Positions 9,389 to 20,526 of a stretch of DNA of 64,000 bases are shown in pieces (positions within the stretch are counted from its first letter, which is position 1; each line of letters opens with the position of its first letter). Where the stretch lies: positions 115,699-179,698 of the forward strand of contig BCKE01000073.1 in NCBI GenBank assembly GCA_001600495.1. Reading direction: 5' to 3'. The notes under the pieces are model-generated. The model saw nothing but the letters and a program-made list of their open reading frames with translations. It was not told the DNA's origin and made no database searches. Source of the DNA: Pilasporangium apinafurcum (lineage: Eukaryota > Oomycota > Peronosporomycetes > Pythiales > Pythiaceae). A program made the translations under genes and the position numbers.

Positions 9389-11158
9389 CTGATGTAAGTA
9401 ATGTGTAGAGCGAGAGAAAAGTTAGGAGGTCTGTAAAGTATTAAGCGACATGACAGGATATTTGCCCTTTTTCCTTTTCTTTCTGCGAGCTTGCTCCATC
9501 CATATCAACCTAGTTTTTTCGTGAAAAGGAAAGCCCCCGGAAACTGTTGATGTGCGTTCGTGATAGCAAGGGTAAGACAGAGACCGAAGACGATGTAGAT
9601 GATGTTTATCTGAAATCATGCACATTGTATGATTATTTTTTCCCTCTTCTGCAAGCATCCTTAGGAGAAATCCCATAAATCGTCCTTGGGTTACTGATAT
9701 CTGTGACTATTGCTACAATAAACAAAAATCATGTACGGATCTTTTCAACTCGATGCCCAAGACACAACAAAAGTGTACATATTACATAGACATGAACCCA
9801 CTTCCTGAGATAACCTGGATATCTTCTCGCTTTTTCTCTCTCTCTCTCACGCGCGATATGCGATCATATACACACACACGGTTACGAATGATTTACAAAT
9901 CGCATATTCATATGAATTAATCGAATGAAAGTTAATGTAGCCAAGTCGTGCAAATCTGGAAGAATCAAACACCCTGAATGTCGCATCGAGCCAGGAATGT
10001 TCAGATCTTTTCCTACGTGAGCATCTTCCTCGCTCTACGCGTTCTTCCAACTCTGCCTCCTCCACACACCCACAGTAATCGGTTTGTACGAAACATGAGG
10101 GCGGTGCTCAGCCTCTCGTCAAAACCAGTGCTGCTCCATGTACATGCAAATCCCAGGATAACGGCGGACAAGGTCCGAACACTATGCGCTTGTTCTCTTG
10201 AGTGATCATATACATTCAGTTTGAGTAAACCCGATTGCGCCATCCATGAACACAGACGAGCCGTGTAGGGGCAGATTAGAGAAATTTTGGAATCGTGCGC
10301 CTTTCCTTACTTTGGATGCCACCGCCAGCTGAATGCGAGCCCTCACTCCCTTCACTTCCTCTTCGTTAAACAGGCCATGCATGCGAGCAAAGTGGGTGGT
10401 TTCCCGCCTGCTGTTTAATCGATTCTGTGGCTTCATGACGATATAGTGGAGCCTCTGCGTTGACGTGAGGATGATGTTCCATAAAAATGTGATTTCGCTA
10501 CACGGAGCGGGTGCCACCATTTCATACCAGAGCATCATCTCTTCACAAAAGTTTTCAGGAACGATGGCACAGTGTTTCCTAGAATATAATACAGATATAC
10601 GTATGTTTTATATTGCTTTCGTGCCTTTCGTTTTCATAGCAATCATCGATCGTCAGTTCAAGTTGATGGCTGCAAGAAAATGATCAGACCTTATCAGTTT
10701 GCCTGTGCACGCCATGAAAGAGTACAAAAAAAGTCAATTGCTGTCTAAATATTGAGTAGTCATATTCAATGACTTGACCGCTAGAGTTAATGGCTGGGAA
10801 CACTTGTTTGCACCACACGTTGCACTGCCTTCCAGCCAGCAATCGATTGCTCCACTACTGAAAAAAGTACGTACTGCTTCCATCGATGGCCTTTCTGACG
10901 CTTTGTAGCAATCCACTTCTTTCTCACCCACGTGAACCCAGAATCGAAAAAAACAGATGAAATTGTTTTAAACAATCAAACGTTATCCATATTAAAAAAC
11001 ATTTGTATTGTATTTTACATTTTTTACTTAGAAGAGTGTTTTATACATACAAAAAAACTCACCTCTAGAATGGCCGATCTTGGCCGGAGAAGCCATTTTT
11101 GTATAGGATTTTGTATTGAACTGCTCAAGATTTCCTCTTGAAAAAAAAGGGAAGAAAC
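9389..11158. other. Intergenic stretch, mostly without recognisable genes
   Basis: Apart from the isolated exon-like segment at 10311-10578 (listed separately), I see only short chance frames. Confidence 0.4.
10311..10578 (-). other. Coding-like exon of unknown gene or relic
   Basis: On the minus strand, a 268-nt segment bounded by an acceptor (tattctag before 10578) and a strong donor (GTAAGG after 10311) stays open in one frame. It encodes about 89 residues of ordinary globular composition, including CEEMMLWYEMVAPAP and FARMHGLFNEEEVKG. A second open stretch follows at 10013-10243, but the joining acceptor is unclear. I do not recognise the protein. It may be part of an unannotated spliced gene or a decayed one. 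Confidence 0.3.
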
Positions 11159-13021
11159 ATGGGCTTCTGCGGCGAATGCGGCTCCTTCCTGCCCCCAGGA
11201 ACGGCCTTCTGTCCGGAATGTGGTGCGTCTTCATACTCCTCTTATCCTTCTTGATCATATCTAAGACACTCACCCACTCTCTTTCTATGTATAGGTACTC
11301 CCCCTCCTGGACGCGCATCACTCTCTTCCTCCACTTCCTCTATTTCCTCCACAACAGACGCGCAACGCGCCCGTGAAGAAGCCGAACGCCGTGCAGCAGA
11401 AGCACGTCGCCATGCTGAAACCGTTAAACAAGAGGCTGAGAATGCTATCGCACAGTATGAGGCACAACAGCGGCAGCAAGCGGAAGCGCAAGCGCTGCGC
11501 GAAGAAACGTTGCGCCAGGAGAAACTGGAGCGGGAGCGCCGTGCTATCGAACAGCAGCGTGAAGAAGCGATGCAGCGACGCCTGGAGGCTGAACGATCAG
11601 CTGCAGAAGCTCGTGAACGCGCCGAGTCCATGCGGATGTCGGCGCAGAATGCCATTCTCGAGTACGAGGCGCAACAGCGCGAGATGGCGGAGCGCGAACA
11701 GCAACGCGAATTGCAGCGCAAACAGGAAGAGCTTGAACGGCAGCGACAAGAACAGTTGTCGCTCGCAGAGGCCGCCAGACAGCGTCGTGAAACTGCAGAA
11801 CAGCGCGCCATAGAGATGAAGCTGCACGCCGAGCGGCTACGCGCAGAAGCTGAGGCCGCGCAATTGGAACTGCAGCGGCAAGAAGCTGAGCGCAAAAAAA
11901 AGCAGCTACAGCGTGAAGAAGCTCGACGGCTGCGTGAAGAAGCAGAACGACGTGAGCAGAAGCGATTGGAGGCTGAAGAGAACGATCGGCGGGCGTTTGA
12001 GGCCCGGAAACAGGCCGAACAGTTACGATTGGAGGCGCAGCGGTTGGCGTCACAAGCGCCTCCTACCCTCTCTAGCAGCGTGGCAAGTTTTTCGTCGCTA
12101 AGTAGTACAGGAAGTTTTGTGAGCACAGCGACTGCAAGTAACGGAGACATGTGTGTGAGTTGTCGAGCGGTATTGAAGCCAACGCAAAAATTTTGTCTGC
12201 AATGTGGGACGAAACGTGCAGCCCCTGGACTATCTGCGTCAAGTTTGGAAGCCCCAGCACCAGTAGTGCCTACTACTACATCCTCTTATGGTACATCTGG
12301 GTTCGCTGCAGGCGGTAGTAGTGGCAATCTGTGCGGCAATTGCCAGTTCGAGCTAAAGCCAACGCAGAAATTCTGTCCAAAATGCGGTACAGCACGGGCT
12401 CCTACACCAGCAGCAGTCTCAGAATTGTCGGCACCGGCATTGACGCCCGCATCGTCTTTCTATTCGAATGTGTCTTCTTCATCGTCGGTGTACTCGAATC
12501 CATCATCGTCTTCATTGTTCTCCAACCCCACGCCAACACCAACCCCTACTCTATCAACCGTAGAAGCTCTCGCATGTTCGAATTGCCAGCAATCGCTGAA
12601 GCCAGCGCAAAAATTTTGCTTGCACTGTGGAACAAAAGTAACCGCTGCAGCTCCAGCATCTTCACCGCTACCAGCACTTACATCAACGGCATCTTTTTCC
12701 TCGTCATCGTCGTATGGGTCGATTCCACTCCCAGCACCCATTCCGTTGTCGTCCAATTCGTCCTCGTTCTCGTCCTTACCAGCTACAAAGCAATGCAAAG
12801 CGTGTTCGGTCGAATGCAAGTTCACAGCCAAATTTTGCGTTGGATGTGGGTTTAACTTTGCCAAGGATGAAGAAGATGAAGTGGCGAGGAACCTGGAAGC
12901 TGCTCGCCAACGTACCCAGGCAGTGAAAGACAGGGAGATGCAACAACGAAATCAAGCATCGCTTATCGCGAGCCAGGCTGCCCAATCTTTCCAACCGACT
13001 TATCCACATTCGTCGGTCTAG
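11159..13021 (+). CDS. Zinc-ribbon and coiled-coil protein, two exons
   Basis: Exons 11159-11222 and 11295-13021 (72-nt GT-AG intron) give 596 aa. Exon 1 is a complete zinc ribbon with C4, C7, C18 and C21 (MGFCGECGSF...FCPECG). Residues of about 45-290 form a highly charged Glu/Arg/Gln/Ala-rich helix, certainly coiled coil. Four more ribbons of the form CxxC-x9-KFCxxCG follow near residues 308, 368, 449 and 523, separated by long Ser/Pro/Thr-rich linkers, and a short helical tail ends the protein. Repeated ribbons of this kind usually serve as protein-interaction modules, but no specific family is recognised. It converges on the IQ/WW gene, with 70 bp between the stops. The long reverse frame at 11242-12150 is antisense shadow of the coiled coil. 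Confidence 0.85.
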
Positions 13022-13091
13022 AGGTAAATAACCAATAACAAGCAATTTCTCTATTGATCTTGCAAAAACTGTGGTGTTGTTATGTTAAGAG

Positions 13092-16000
13092 TCATGTTTC
13101 TTTCTTCTTGTCTTCTTGCCGCTGCTCGATGTGATCTTCTTGGTCGCTAATTTGCTGCTCACTTTGTTGTTGTTGCTGCTGCAGTCGCTGTTGCTGTTGA
13201 TCTCGTTCTAATTGTGTCATGTAGATTTTGTAGTTGATGTCATACTCAGCATCCACGGCTGTGTCATCCTGTCCATATTCGTAGACATAGCCACCGTATT
13301 CGTCTCCATACTCGACATTATTCTCATCACTTAACCAAGTCTCATTGTGCTGCAGAGCTGCTGGGTCATCATACTCAGAAGAAAATTGAAGTGATGAAAC
13401 GTCTTCATCGACCATCGATCCCAATGCTTGGTTAGTTTCACTGATTTGATATTGCATTGCTCCAGAATATGGCAATTTCTTACTGGATTTTGATGGGAAA
13501 CTCTGGTATTTTCCAGGCATTGGTGCAGCTCCGTATTGCCCGTACCATCCCTCAGCATCACTCCAGCTGTCTTCGGGTGCCTGGTTACCATCCCATACAG
13601 TTTGAGTTGGATCATACCCGAAGTTTTCCATTCCATCGGGAATCGCCCATGTTGCTTCACCCGTTTGGACGTTATAGTAGTATGTGGCACCAACATTTTC
13701 GTCCCAACACTCAATCCATTCCGACTGTTGGTTACCTTCGTCAGCGCCTGTATCGTCCTGGTTATCGGCCGTTAAAGTCGGATCACTATCTTCCAATTCA
13801 GGAGGTTTCTCCCAAGAAGATTCCATCGTCAAGGTGTTGTAATAGTACACATATCCGCTTGTCTCATCGAAGAGCTCGACCCAGTGACTAGAGTTTGTCT
13901 GCGTCATGTTATTTGTATCACTGACAAGTGATTCCAGTCGCCGCTTGACTCGCGAGTATCGGAATGCGCGTTGGATGCGGGTGGCAGCGTGTCTCTCCAC
14001 CTGATGCCGTTGAAGAATACGACGACTCAGGAACTGACGCGCGCAGCAGTGTACTCGAAGTCGGAATTGTGAAGCTTTTATTGTGAGTTTCTCACGGACG
14101 AACCGTTGGATGCGCACGGCATTTGCCATTTCCATTTCAAGAGCTTGCTGATGTGCCTTCTCACGCCACATTTGTGCACGATGAATACGTAGTCGACTAA
14201 GTTCTTTTTTGGCTAGATAGCGACGCCACGTGCATTCAATGGTGATTGCGGCAATTCGCTCAAGCTCTGCACGCTTTAGCGCTATTTGCCGCTGTCGATC
14301 AGCTTCTTCTTCAAGCTGACGTTGCTCCCGTTCACGAATTAGTTGAAGCAAACTGATTCTTCCCATGTGACATCGCCAACAGCATTGGATACGAAGTGCA
14401 GCTGCTTCTTTCTTCTTTTCCAGTAGCATTTTCCGCGCAAGCAGTCCACGAATATGGCGCTGCAGTGTAATCGCAGCTTGTTGGCGTTGAAGCTCCAAAA
14501 ACTGTTGCCGTTTGAGAGCCGTTTGCTTTCTCGACTGAACACCTCGGATGTTGCGTTGGATGGTGATCGCTGCATCTCTACGAGCCCGTCTTTGTTGTGT
14601 TATCAGACGATCTCTCCGACCGCGAATATGTTTTTGAATCAAATTAGCACTCTCATGCTCACGTTTCAGTTGATGCAACAGTTTACGAGCCAAGAACCCA
14701 CGAATATACCGCTGCAGAACCACTGCAGCCATTAGCTCGTCTTGCTCCCGCTTTTTGCGAGCAGCGTATAAAGCCCGCGTGATACGGCGCTGGCGATGAC
14801 TCAAATACACTCGTTGGATACGCTGAGCAGCGGCGTTTGCCTTCGCGAGGTATAAGGAGGAAAGCGTATGACGCTGCTGGAACCTTCGAAAATGCTTTTG
14901 CAGGAAAATAGCTGCTCGGTCTTCGGCATACAATTGCTCAATGGGCTTTCTCACATGCATTTGATGATGTCCGCTGGAAATAGTTCGCGATTTCTGTTGA
15001 TGGAATGCAACATCACAGGAATGACAGAATCGTGTCGTGTTCAAGCAAGTCGCGCAGTGAATACGAATGGCATTTTGCTCACACATACCACACACACCAA
15101 ATTTGGCTGTTAAGCGATGCTGCAAACGACGATATCCACGTTGCAAAGGGACAAGTCGCGTCTTTAAGCGGCGATATACGTGCACATCGAGCGTCTGTAG
15201 GTGAGGAGGTATGCTGTCAAGCAGTACACTTTTGGTTTCACTATCGTTTACAAGCGTTTGCTCTCTCTGCCAGTTGTCCAAGCACGATTGGCAGAGTTCC
15301 ATTTGTACGACAAAGCTGTACACATTTGCCAGAGCGTCGCCACAGTCCGCACATGCCCCCAGTTTCCGCAGTTCCAGTCGTCGATTCCATTCTCGTCGGG
15401 CGCGACGACTTCGGTAGAGGCATTGCAGCTTGGTTGCTGCAGCGTGGCGCCGTGCGTGGGTCCGAATCCGGTTGTATTCACGACGAGCTCGGACGCAACG
15501 ATAATTTGTCTGAATGACCAAAGCACTTCGCGCTTGACGCCATAGTACAACCGCCATTGCCACTCGTCGAAGAAAGCAATGTGATCTCCAGGCTTGCTGG
15601 ATGCGTTTCGCTCCATTCAATTGTAGCATCAGTTCCTTTGCTATGCGATACTGCTGTCGTCCTTGACGACCTCTTGCAATCCGTTGAATTGCTCGAGCAG
15701 CCAGATCACGTCTGTAGATGTGGACAAGTTGACGCAGTCGACGAAAGATTAACCATCGCTTGGCGCATCGCTGGATGCGCTTAGCCATGGCTGTCTCCAA
15801 CGCAAATGCAGTTGCTGCCCAGCCAAACTTCTTGGCGACATAATTTTTGTACGCCATACGGATAGCTGTCGCTTTTTCCGCTTGATACGTGTATTGTGTG
15901 GCTGTCTGCTGGATTTTATGCTGTACAAACCGCCAATACATGATCTGAATTTTCTTTGCGGCTTCATGTCGACGCTGAAAGGTGCTTGTCTCGGCACGTT

Positions 16001-17366
16001 TCTGCTGAAACGTACGCCGTCCCAGAATACCTCGCCTTCGCTTTTGAATTACGACCACTGCGCGGGTTTGACGAAGGAATTCGCGTTTCCATTGAGACTG
16101 GAGACGTGCGAGATGACCTCGAACATATTTCTGGATGACGATGCTGGCGTGATGCTCCTGTCGCTGCCGCTCCATTTGAGCAGCGACCTGACGGCCTCTA
16201 TGGCCTCTGTACACGGCCTGGATCTTACGCGCTTCCAACCATTTGTAGATGAGCTTCCGATGTTTCTCGTGTTTTCGATGCTGAAGGAAATGGGAAACAC
16301 TTCGTTGGATGATTGTTGCGCTACGAGCTTCCAGATGTGCACGTCTCCGCCTTTGGGTGACCGTTTTTGCCATACAAAGACGAAAACATTGCTGAATGAT
16401 CAGTGCTGCTCGTGAATGACGCATAGTTAATACCGACATTCTCCCGATATAACCACGATATAGACGCTGAAGCTCAACTGCAGCTGCATGATATTCGAGG
16501 TTTTGTTGAGAGGCTACCATTTCTGTCCATCGTGGCCAGTAATGCTGCACCAACGGGAGCACCATCATTCGCCGAATGAGCTGCAACGTGCATTTACGTA
16601 TTCGCTTTTTTTGATGGAATAAGAGTCGTTTCTTGAGCTTTACTTCCATCTGCTTAACGTCAAAGGTATCTTCTTGCTTTGTTTTGCCGATTTGTTTCTG
16701 TATGGTAAGTGGCGGAGGACTCACGCGCTCCAAGATACGAAAGCGGATGCCACTTGCTTCCGCGCCGTACAATTGATAGCATCGCGTCAGCGCTTGGTGT
16801 GAGTGCGTACCTGTGTTCAGGTCGTGAAAGTTTTGTGCTTCGGCATTGCGAAGATCCCACGTCGTACTGAAAAAACAATGACCTGTCTTGATATTCTCCA
16901 GCAAGTACACACCGGCATTAATCTGCCGCTCGTCTCCTTCGTCATTACTTTCATCGTCTGATGAATGCGCATGGTTACCCCATTTCTCGGTACTGACGCT
17001 TGTCCATTGGTTGCTGATCGCTGAAGGACGCTGCCGTTTTCTGGTGTGTTTCTTTTTGATTTGGAGCGAAGATGTGAGCCTTGGAATCACGGTCACACGC
17101 CTATTCTTTGTGGTGGTCTTAACATTTTGTGGCTGCTGGTTTGAACGTGGAAAGACAGCTGGAGGAGGTGGAAATGCTTTCGGCACGGCTGACGACACTA
17201 AGGAAGGAGAAGATGGAGAGCCGATGGGAATGATCTTTTGCTGGCTTCGATTCGAGATTTTTTGCTTTTGGTAGTGTGCGAAGCCTTTGGCATAGTGTTC
17301 TTCATGCAATAACGGAATGTGCTTTGTTGACGCATCTCCCCGCTCCTCTCTTCGTGTCACGTTCAT
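13092..17366 (-). CDS. Large IQ-motif and WW-domain protein
   Basis: A single 1,424-aa frame from an ATG at 17366. The N-terminal 120 residues are basic and low-complexity. From about residue 270 to 1150 run many IQ-type motifs (IQxxxRGxxxR forms such as AAITIQRNIRGVQSRKQ), which normally bind calmodulin or EF-hand light chains. Two Cys/His clusters interrupt them: CADCGDAL near residue 670 and a B-box-like CGMCEQN...CHSCDVAFH near 755. Two WW domains lie near 1160 (HWVELFDETSGYVYYYN) and 1212 (EWIECWDENVGATYYYN), each with a terminal tryptophan-proline pair. The tail is acidic, then Gln-rich coiled coil. The domain order suggests a cytoskeletal or flagellar scaffold under calcium control (inference). 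Confidence 0.85.
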   Translation of the reverse strand: MNVTRREERGDASTKHIPLLHEEHYAKGFAHYQKQKISNRSQQKIIPIGSPSSPSLVSSAVPKAFPPPPAVFPRSNQQPQNVKTTTKNRRVTVIPRLTSSLQIKKKHTRKRQRPSAISNQWTSVSTEKWGNHAHSSDDESNDEGDERQINAGVYLLENIKTGHCFFSTTWDLRNAEAQNFHDLNTGTHSHQALTRCYQLYGAEASGIRFRILERVSPPPLTIQKQIGKTKQEDTFDVKQMEVKLKKRLLFHQKKRIRKCTLQLIRRMMVLPLVQHYWPRWTEMVASQQNLEYHAAAVELQRLYRGYIGRMSVLTMRHSRAALIIQQCFRLCMAKTVTQRRRRAHLEARSATIIQRSVSHFLQHRKHEKHRKLIYKWLEARKIQAVYRGHRGRQVAAQMERQRQEHHASIVIQKYVRGHLARLQSQWKREFLRQTRAVVVIQKRRRGILGRRTFQQKRAETSTFQRRHEAAKKIQIMYWRFVQHKIQQTATQYTYQAEKATAIRMAYKNYVAKKFGWAATAFALETAMAKRIQRCAKRWLIFRRLRQLVHIYRRDLAARAIQRIARGRQGRQQYRIAKELMLQLNGAKRIQQAWRSHCFLRRVAMAVVLWRQARSALVIQTNYRCVRARREYNRIRTHARRHAAATKLQCLYRSRRARREWNRRLELRKLGACADCGDALANVYSFVVQMELCQSCLDNWQREQTLVNDSETKSVLLDSIPPHLQTLDVHVYRRLKTRLVPLQRGYRRLQHRLTAKFGVCGMCEQNAIRIHCATCLNTTRFCHSCDVAFHQQKSRTISSGHHQMHVRKPIEQLYAEDRAAIFLQKHFRRFQQRHTLSSLYLAKANAAAQRIQRVYLSHRQRRITRALYAARKKREQDELMAAVVLQRYIRGFLARKLLHQLKREHESANLIQKHIRGRRDRLITQQRRARRDAAITIQRNIRGVQSRKQTALKRQQFLELQRQQAAITLQRHIRGLLARKMLLEKKKEAAALRIQCCWRCHMGRISLLQLIREREQRQLEEEADRQRQIALKRAELERIAAITIECTWRRYLAKKELSRLRIHRAQMWREKAHQQALEMEMANAVRIQRFVREKLTIKASQFRLRVHCCARQFLSRRILQRHQVERHAATRIQRAFRYSRVKRRLESLVSDTNNMTQTNSSHWVELFDETSGYVYYYNTLTMESSWEKPPELEDSDPTLTADNQDDTGADEGNQQSEWIECWDENVGATYYYNVQTGEATWAIPDGMENFGYDPTQTVWDGNQAPEDSWSDAEGWYGQYGAAPMPGKYQSFPSKSSKKLPYSGAMQYQISETNQALGSMVDEDVSSLQFSSEYDDPAALQHNETWLSDENNVEYGDEYGGYVYEYGQDDTAVDAEYDINYKIYMTQLERDQQQQRLQQQQQQSEQQISDQEDHIEQRQEDKKKET

Positions 17367-17688
17367 CGATAATGCGAGCGGGTTTGCTTACACACCATTA
17401 TGACGACAAGGCTAGTTTCGAGAGACGCTTGGTCATCGTCCAACATATTTATAGTCGGGATGATTTGAAAGTACACTCGTTTCAACAAAAAATCGCCGAC
17501 TGTCATTTCGATCAACTGATTTGATCCACAAATGGTTGTAATTATCAAAGCTGCTACCGAAAGTATAATGGAGTCAAGCATGAAGCCATTTATGGTGAGA
17601 TACAATGTATTCACATATCTGTCTGTAATATCTTTCTTCTTTTCTCTACGGTGTTTTTTTTCCTTTTATTGATGGTAAGTTGTTCTAC

Positions 17689-18693
17689 TTATTGCTCTTT
17701 TTTGCCCTCGGCAGCACCGTCTTCCTCTGGTGGATCATTCAGCACGTGGTAATATTCGGGATTCGCATCCACACAGTCACGCAACCCGAGTGTCTCCTTC
17801 CCACAGTGTTCAATGAAATCCTGACCGTTCGCCTTGCAGCGATCGAGACACGCTTCCCACGCGATAAATTCTTTTCCACACGGTCCCGCCTTCATGAATT
17901 TACAGAAACCACATTCCGGTTTCTCTGACGCAGCCGCGCACGTCTCGGTCTCTGGGTCATATGCTGATGACAAACAAACTTTTCCCTTGAGCTCTAGCGG
18001 TTCTTCCTTCGATTTCTGCGTCTTCAGTGATACGACCTTGGCTTCTACTGCCGGGAATGGGTTGTACAATGGGAAATACGTCGATTTAAACTCTGGTAAT
18101 TCACCAATCCACTCAGCTTCTTCATCACCTGCTTCTTCCTCCAAAAGAAACTTGAGCTTCTCATTTGCACGCAATCGCTCAAGTAGTACATTTGAGAGTC
18201 CCACGGCACTCTCAACCGCCGACGACAACGTCACGTGCGCATGTTCAGCACCAGCATCGAACGTAATGGGATCACCTGAGGGTGTCGTTATCTTCACCAG
18301 GACGGCCTGGTTGTTTGGGTCTTCCGCGTAAGCTACGACTTCCAATTGCGCGTCTTGGCCCAATAGCGGCTCAAACACCTGCTTTTCCTGGTCTGTTGGG
18401 TTAAATTTGAGCACCACATAGAGATTCTCGTCGTTTCCATTGTCTCCACTAGTGGCAACACGCTCAAATTTGATAGGAAATCGTTCCGTTAACCGCGCAG
18501 CCGACGCTTTATCCACGAACACACCGATGAATTCGAGCGGTTGCGCGTTTTGGTTCGCTTGACCGGTTGACGGCGCAGTCTCTAGCCGCGTAGAGGCCAC
18601 TACACTGGAGGTCACCAATGCGGTAGCAGCTGCAGCAGCCGTGGAAGTGGAAGAGAACGGCAGCGAGCGCAACGCGTGCCGAAAGAAGTGCAT
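17689..18693 (-). CDS. GCK-domain protein, probably mitochondrial
   Basis: 334 aa from the ATG at 18693; the open frame continues upstream but only from a GTG. The N-terminus MHFFRHALRSLPFSS, followed by Ala/Ser/Thr-rich sequence, looks like a mitochondrial presequence. Residues of about 55-160 contain a domain ending in HAHVTLSS, reminiscent of the HxT signature of 2H phosphoesterase-like folds; this is tentative. The C-terminus (about 258-320) is a GCK domain with paired cysteines (CGFCKFMKAGPC, then CLDRC, HC and C) and the ending NPEYYHVL. GCK domains are CHCH-like, disulfide-bonded modules found in protist and plant proteins. The fusion suggests an intermembrane-space protein folded by the MIA pathway (inference). 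Confidence 0.8.
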   Translation of the reverse strand: MHFFRHALRSLPFSSTSTAAAAATALVTSSVVASTRLETAPSTGQANQNAQPLEFIGVFVDKASAARLTERFPIKFERVATSGDNGNDENLYVVLKFNPTDQEKQVFEPLLGQDAQLEVVAYAEDPNNQAVLVKITTPSGDPITFDAGAEHAHVTLSSAVESAVGLSNVLLERLRANEKLKFLLEEEAGDEEAEWIGELPEFKSTYFPLYNPFPAVEAKVVSLKTQKSKEEPLELKGKVCLSSAYDPETETCAAASEKPECGFCKFMKAGPCGKEFIAWEACLDRCKANGQDFIEHCGKETLGLRDCVDANPEYYHVLNDPPEEDGAAEGKKEQ

Positions 18694-19079
18694 GGTTGAT
18701 TTGGTGGGTGATGCGATTGCTTCTGGAAGTGTAGTTGCTTCCACTCAATGACCAGACAGTTGTCTACCAGGAAGTCAATTTTAATTAACGTGGACCACCT
18801 GAAGATATTTAACGGTGTAATCTTGAAATGCGCTGATTGCGTCAACGAGAACGTTAGTTTGGGTATATTTAAGAAATAATTTTGGGCAATTGATTGGTGT
18901 ATCATTACAACACGAGACAAATCTCGAAATGGCATTCGATCTCAGCCGACGCTATGAAAATGATGCTATTCGTGCATTGAAGACGTTAAAAAGTGGCTAT
19001 GTAAGCTACAAATGAAAACAGAAATTTAAAAACATAGTAAAATGCAACCAAAATGCGCGCTTCAAAGTCCTTTGGCTGT

Positions 19080-20106
19080 TCAGTTTGTCGACTCGAAATG
19101 TAAGTGGTCATCCTGGAGGGAAATAGACGTAGGCTTGTGTACACGTAGCTTGCCATTCTGCTGCTGTGCATCAACATCATCACATGTCGTGAAGTGGTGA
19201 GCGATGGAGATCAGCTCGGCATCAAAGCTCTGGCAAAAGATCCGCGCGTTCACGTTTCCACTGATCCCTGCGAGCGCACGGCCTTTCAGTGCACCCATGA
19301 TGTAGACATCACCATCCGCCAGTACTTCAGCGCCAGAGTTCACGTTGCCTAATACTACCAACGAGCGGTTCTGAGCGAAGATTTGTTGGCCAGAGCGGAC
19401 AGAGGATGTCACAACCATCGGAGGTACAGATGCAGCGGTCTTGACATCTTCTTCCTGTGCTTGTTCTTCAGCGTTATTGCTAGCAGAAGTAGTAGAATGC
19501 TGTGTCGTTGTTGTTGACTCCTGCTTCACTTGTTGTTCCGCTATGATATCGTGTTGTTGAAGAAACAGCGGTTGTTGGTCCGTCAAACTGATACGGTTAG
19601 TGATGAAATAAGGCAGCTGGAGCTTCGCAGCGATTTGCTTCACGTCTTCACTCGCGTTTGTGATCCCCACTGGACGGAAGCCCGCGCCCTACGTATTCAT
19701 CACTTAGTACCCGCCATTTTAGAATGAATATAATTAGTTTGCCACTAAATCTCACTTGAAGCTGATCGATCTGCCTTCGCAGTTGCTGCTTGTTGATGGG
19801 TTGCGCGTGAGGAGATCCATCGCTAGAAACGTGTTGCAAATCTAATACAATCGGTGTCTCTCGTGCACGAGTCTGGAAAAATTGTTTCTTGTCGTCCGCT
19901 TTGTTGCTGTCGACTGTCGCACAGGCGCGGGAGAGTGTGAGGGTTGGTAGTAAATAGGAGCGACCGTGGAACTCCAAATGTGGTGCTGACGATTTCGCAG
20001 TAGAGGAGGTGGAGGAGGAGGAAGCGCTACGTCCGCCGATGGAGGATGCGTCTTCGTGGCGCTGCTTGAATGCCTGCTGCGAGAACGACCGCCGCACGCG
20101 CTTCAT
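19080..20106 (-). CDS. minC: Septum site-determining protein MinC, mitochondrial type, two exons
   Basis: Exons 19756-20106 and 19080-19688, joined over a 67-nt GT-AG intron, give 319 aa. The ATG at 20106 is the first after an in-frame stop, and the N-terminus MKRVRRSFSQQAFKQR fits a mitochondrial presequence. An N-terminal MinC-like region ends at GAGFRPVGITNASED across the splice. The C-terminal beta-helix domain spans about residues 214-280, with RSGQQIFAQ, VVLGNVNSGAEVLADGDVYI and GALKGRALAGISGN, matching the most conserved parts of bacterial MinC. MinC inhibits FtsZ ring assembly together with MinD. Eukaryotic Min proteins are known from mitochondria of several protist groups, so a role in placing the mitochondrial division site is likely. 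Confidence 0.9.
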
Positions 20107-20526
20107 CGCCTCACTCGTCGGTCGCCTTGTGGTTGACGACACAGGCACACTTCGTGCAAGAATCGTAATTTCTCCCTATATTAATATTCAATTATATAAA
20201 ATTGTATATTAATGTTATATATTTTTAAATTCGATAATTGGATATTTTATTGATTTGGTACAACTGTTCTCATATCGGTTTTGGCAAAAAGTTGCTGGCT
20301 GTATTATTACTACGTTCGTGCAACATGCATCGAAGCCACTTTGTTCTGCAATCTACATTTGGACGCTCAAACAATACTATATAATACACTCTAAATTACT
20401 ATTTACTGTAATACAGCCTGCTACTATATATTAAATAATATTTTCATTACTAGATTAATAAATAGTATCACCTAACAAGTTATACATTCGTGCGACCTGA
20501 TAGCTTTGGAGAAAGGAAAACTCAGA
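20107..20526. other. AT-rich intergenic between minC and the first ankyrin-type gene
   Basis: Strongly AT-rich (runs such as attatataaaattgtatatta). It must contain the promoters of both divergent neighbours; no specific motif can be assigned. Confidence 0.4.

Noticed and set aside
11242-12150. 302-aa Ser/Cys/Arg-rich frame on the minus strand
   Set aside because: It is the reverse of the Glu/Arg/Gln-rich coiled-coil exon; its composition is a mirror of that codon bias.
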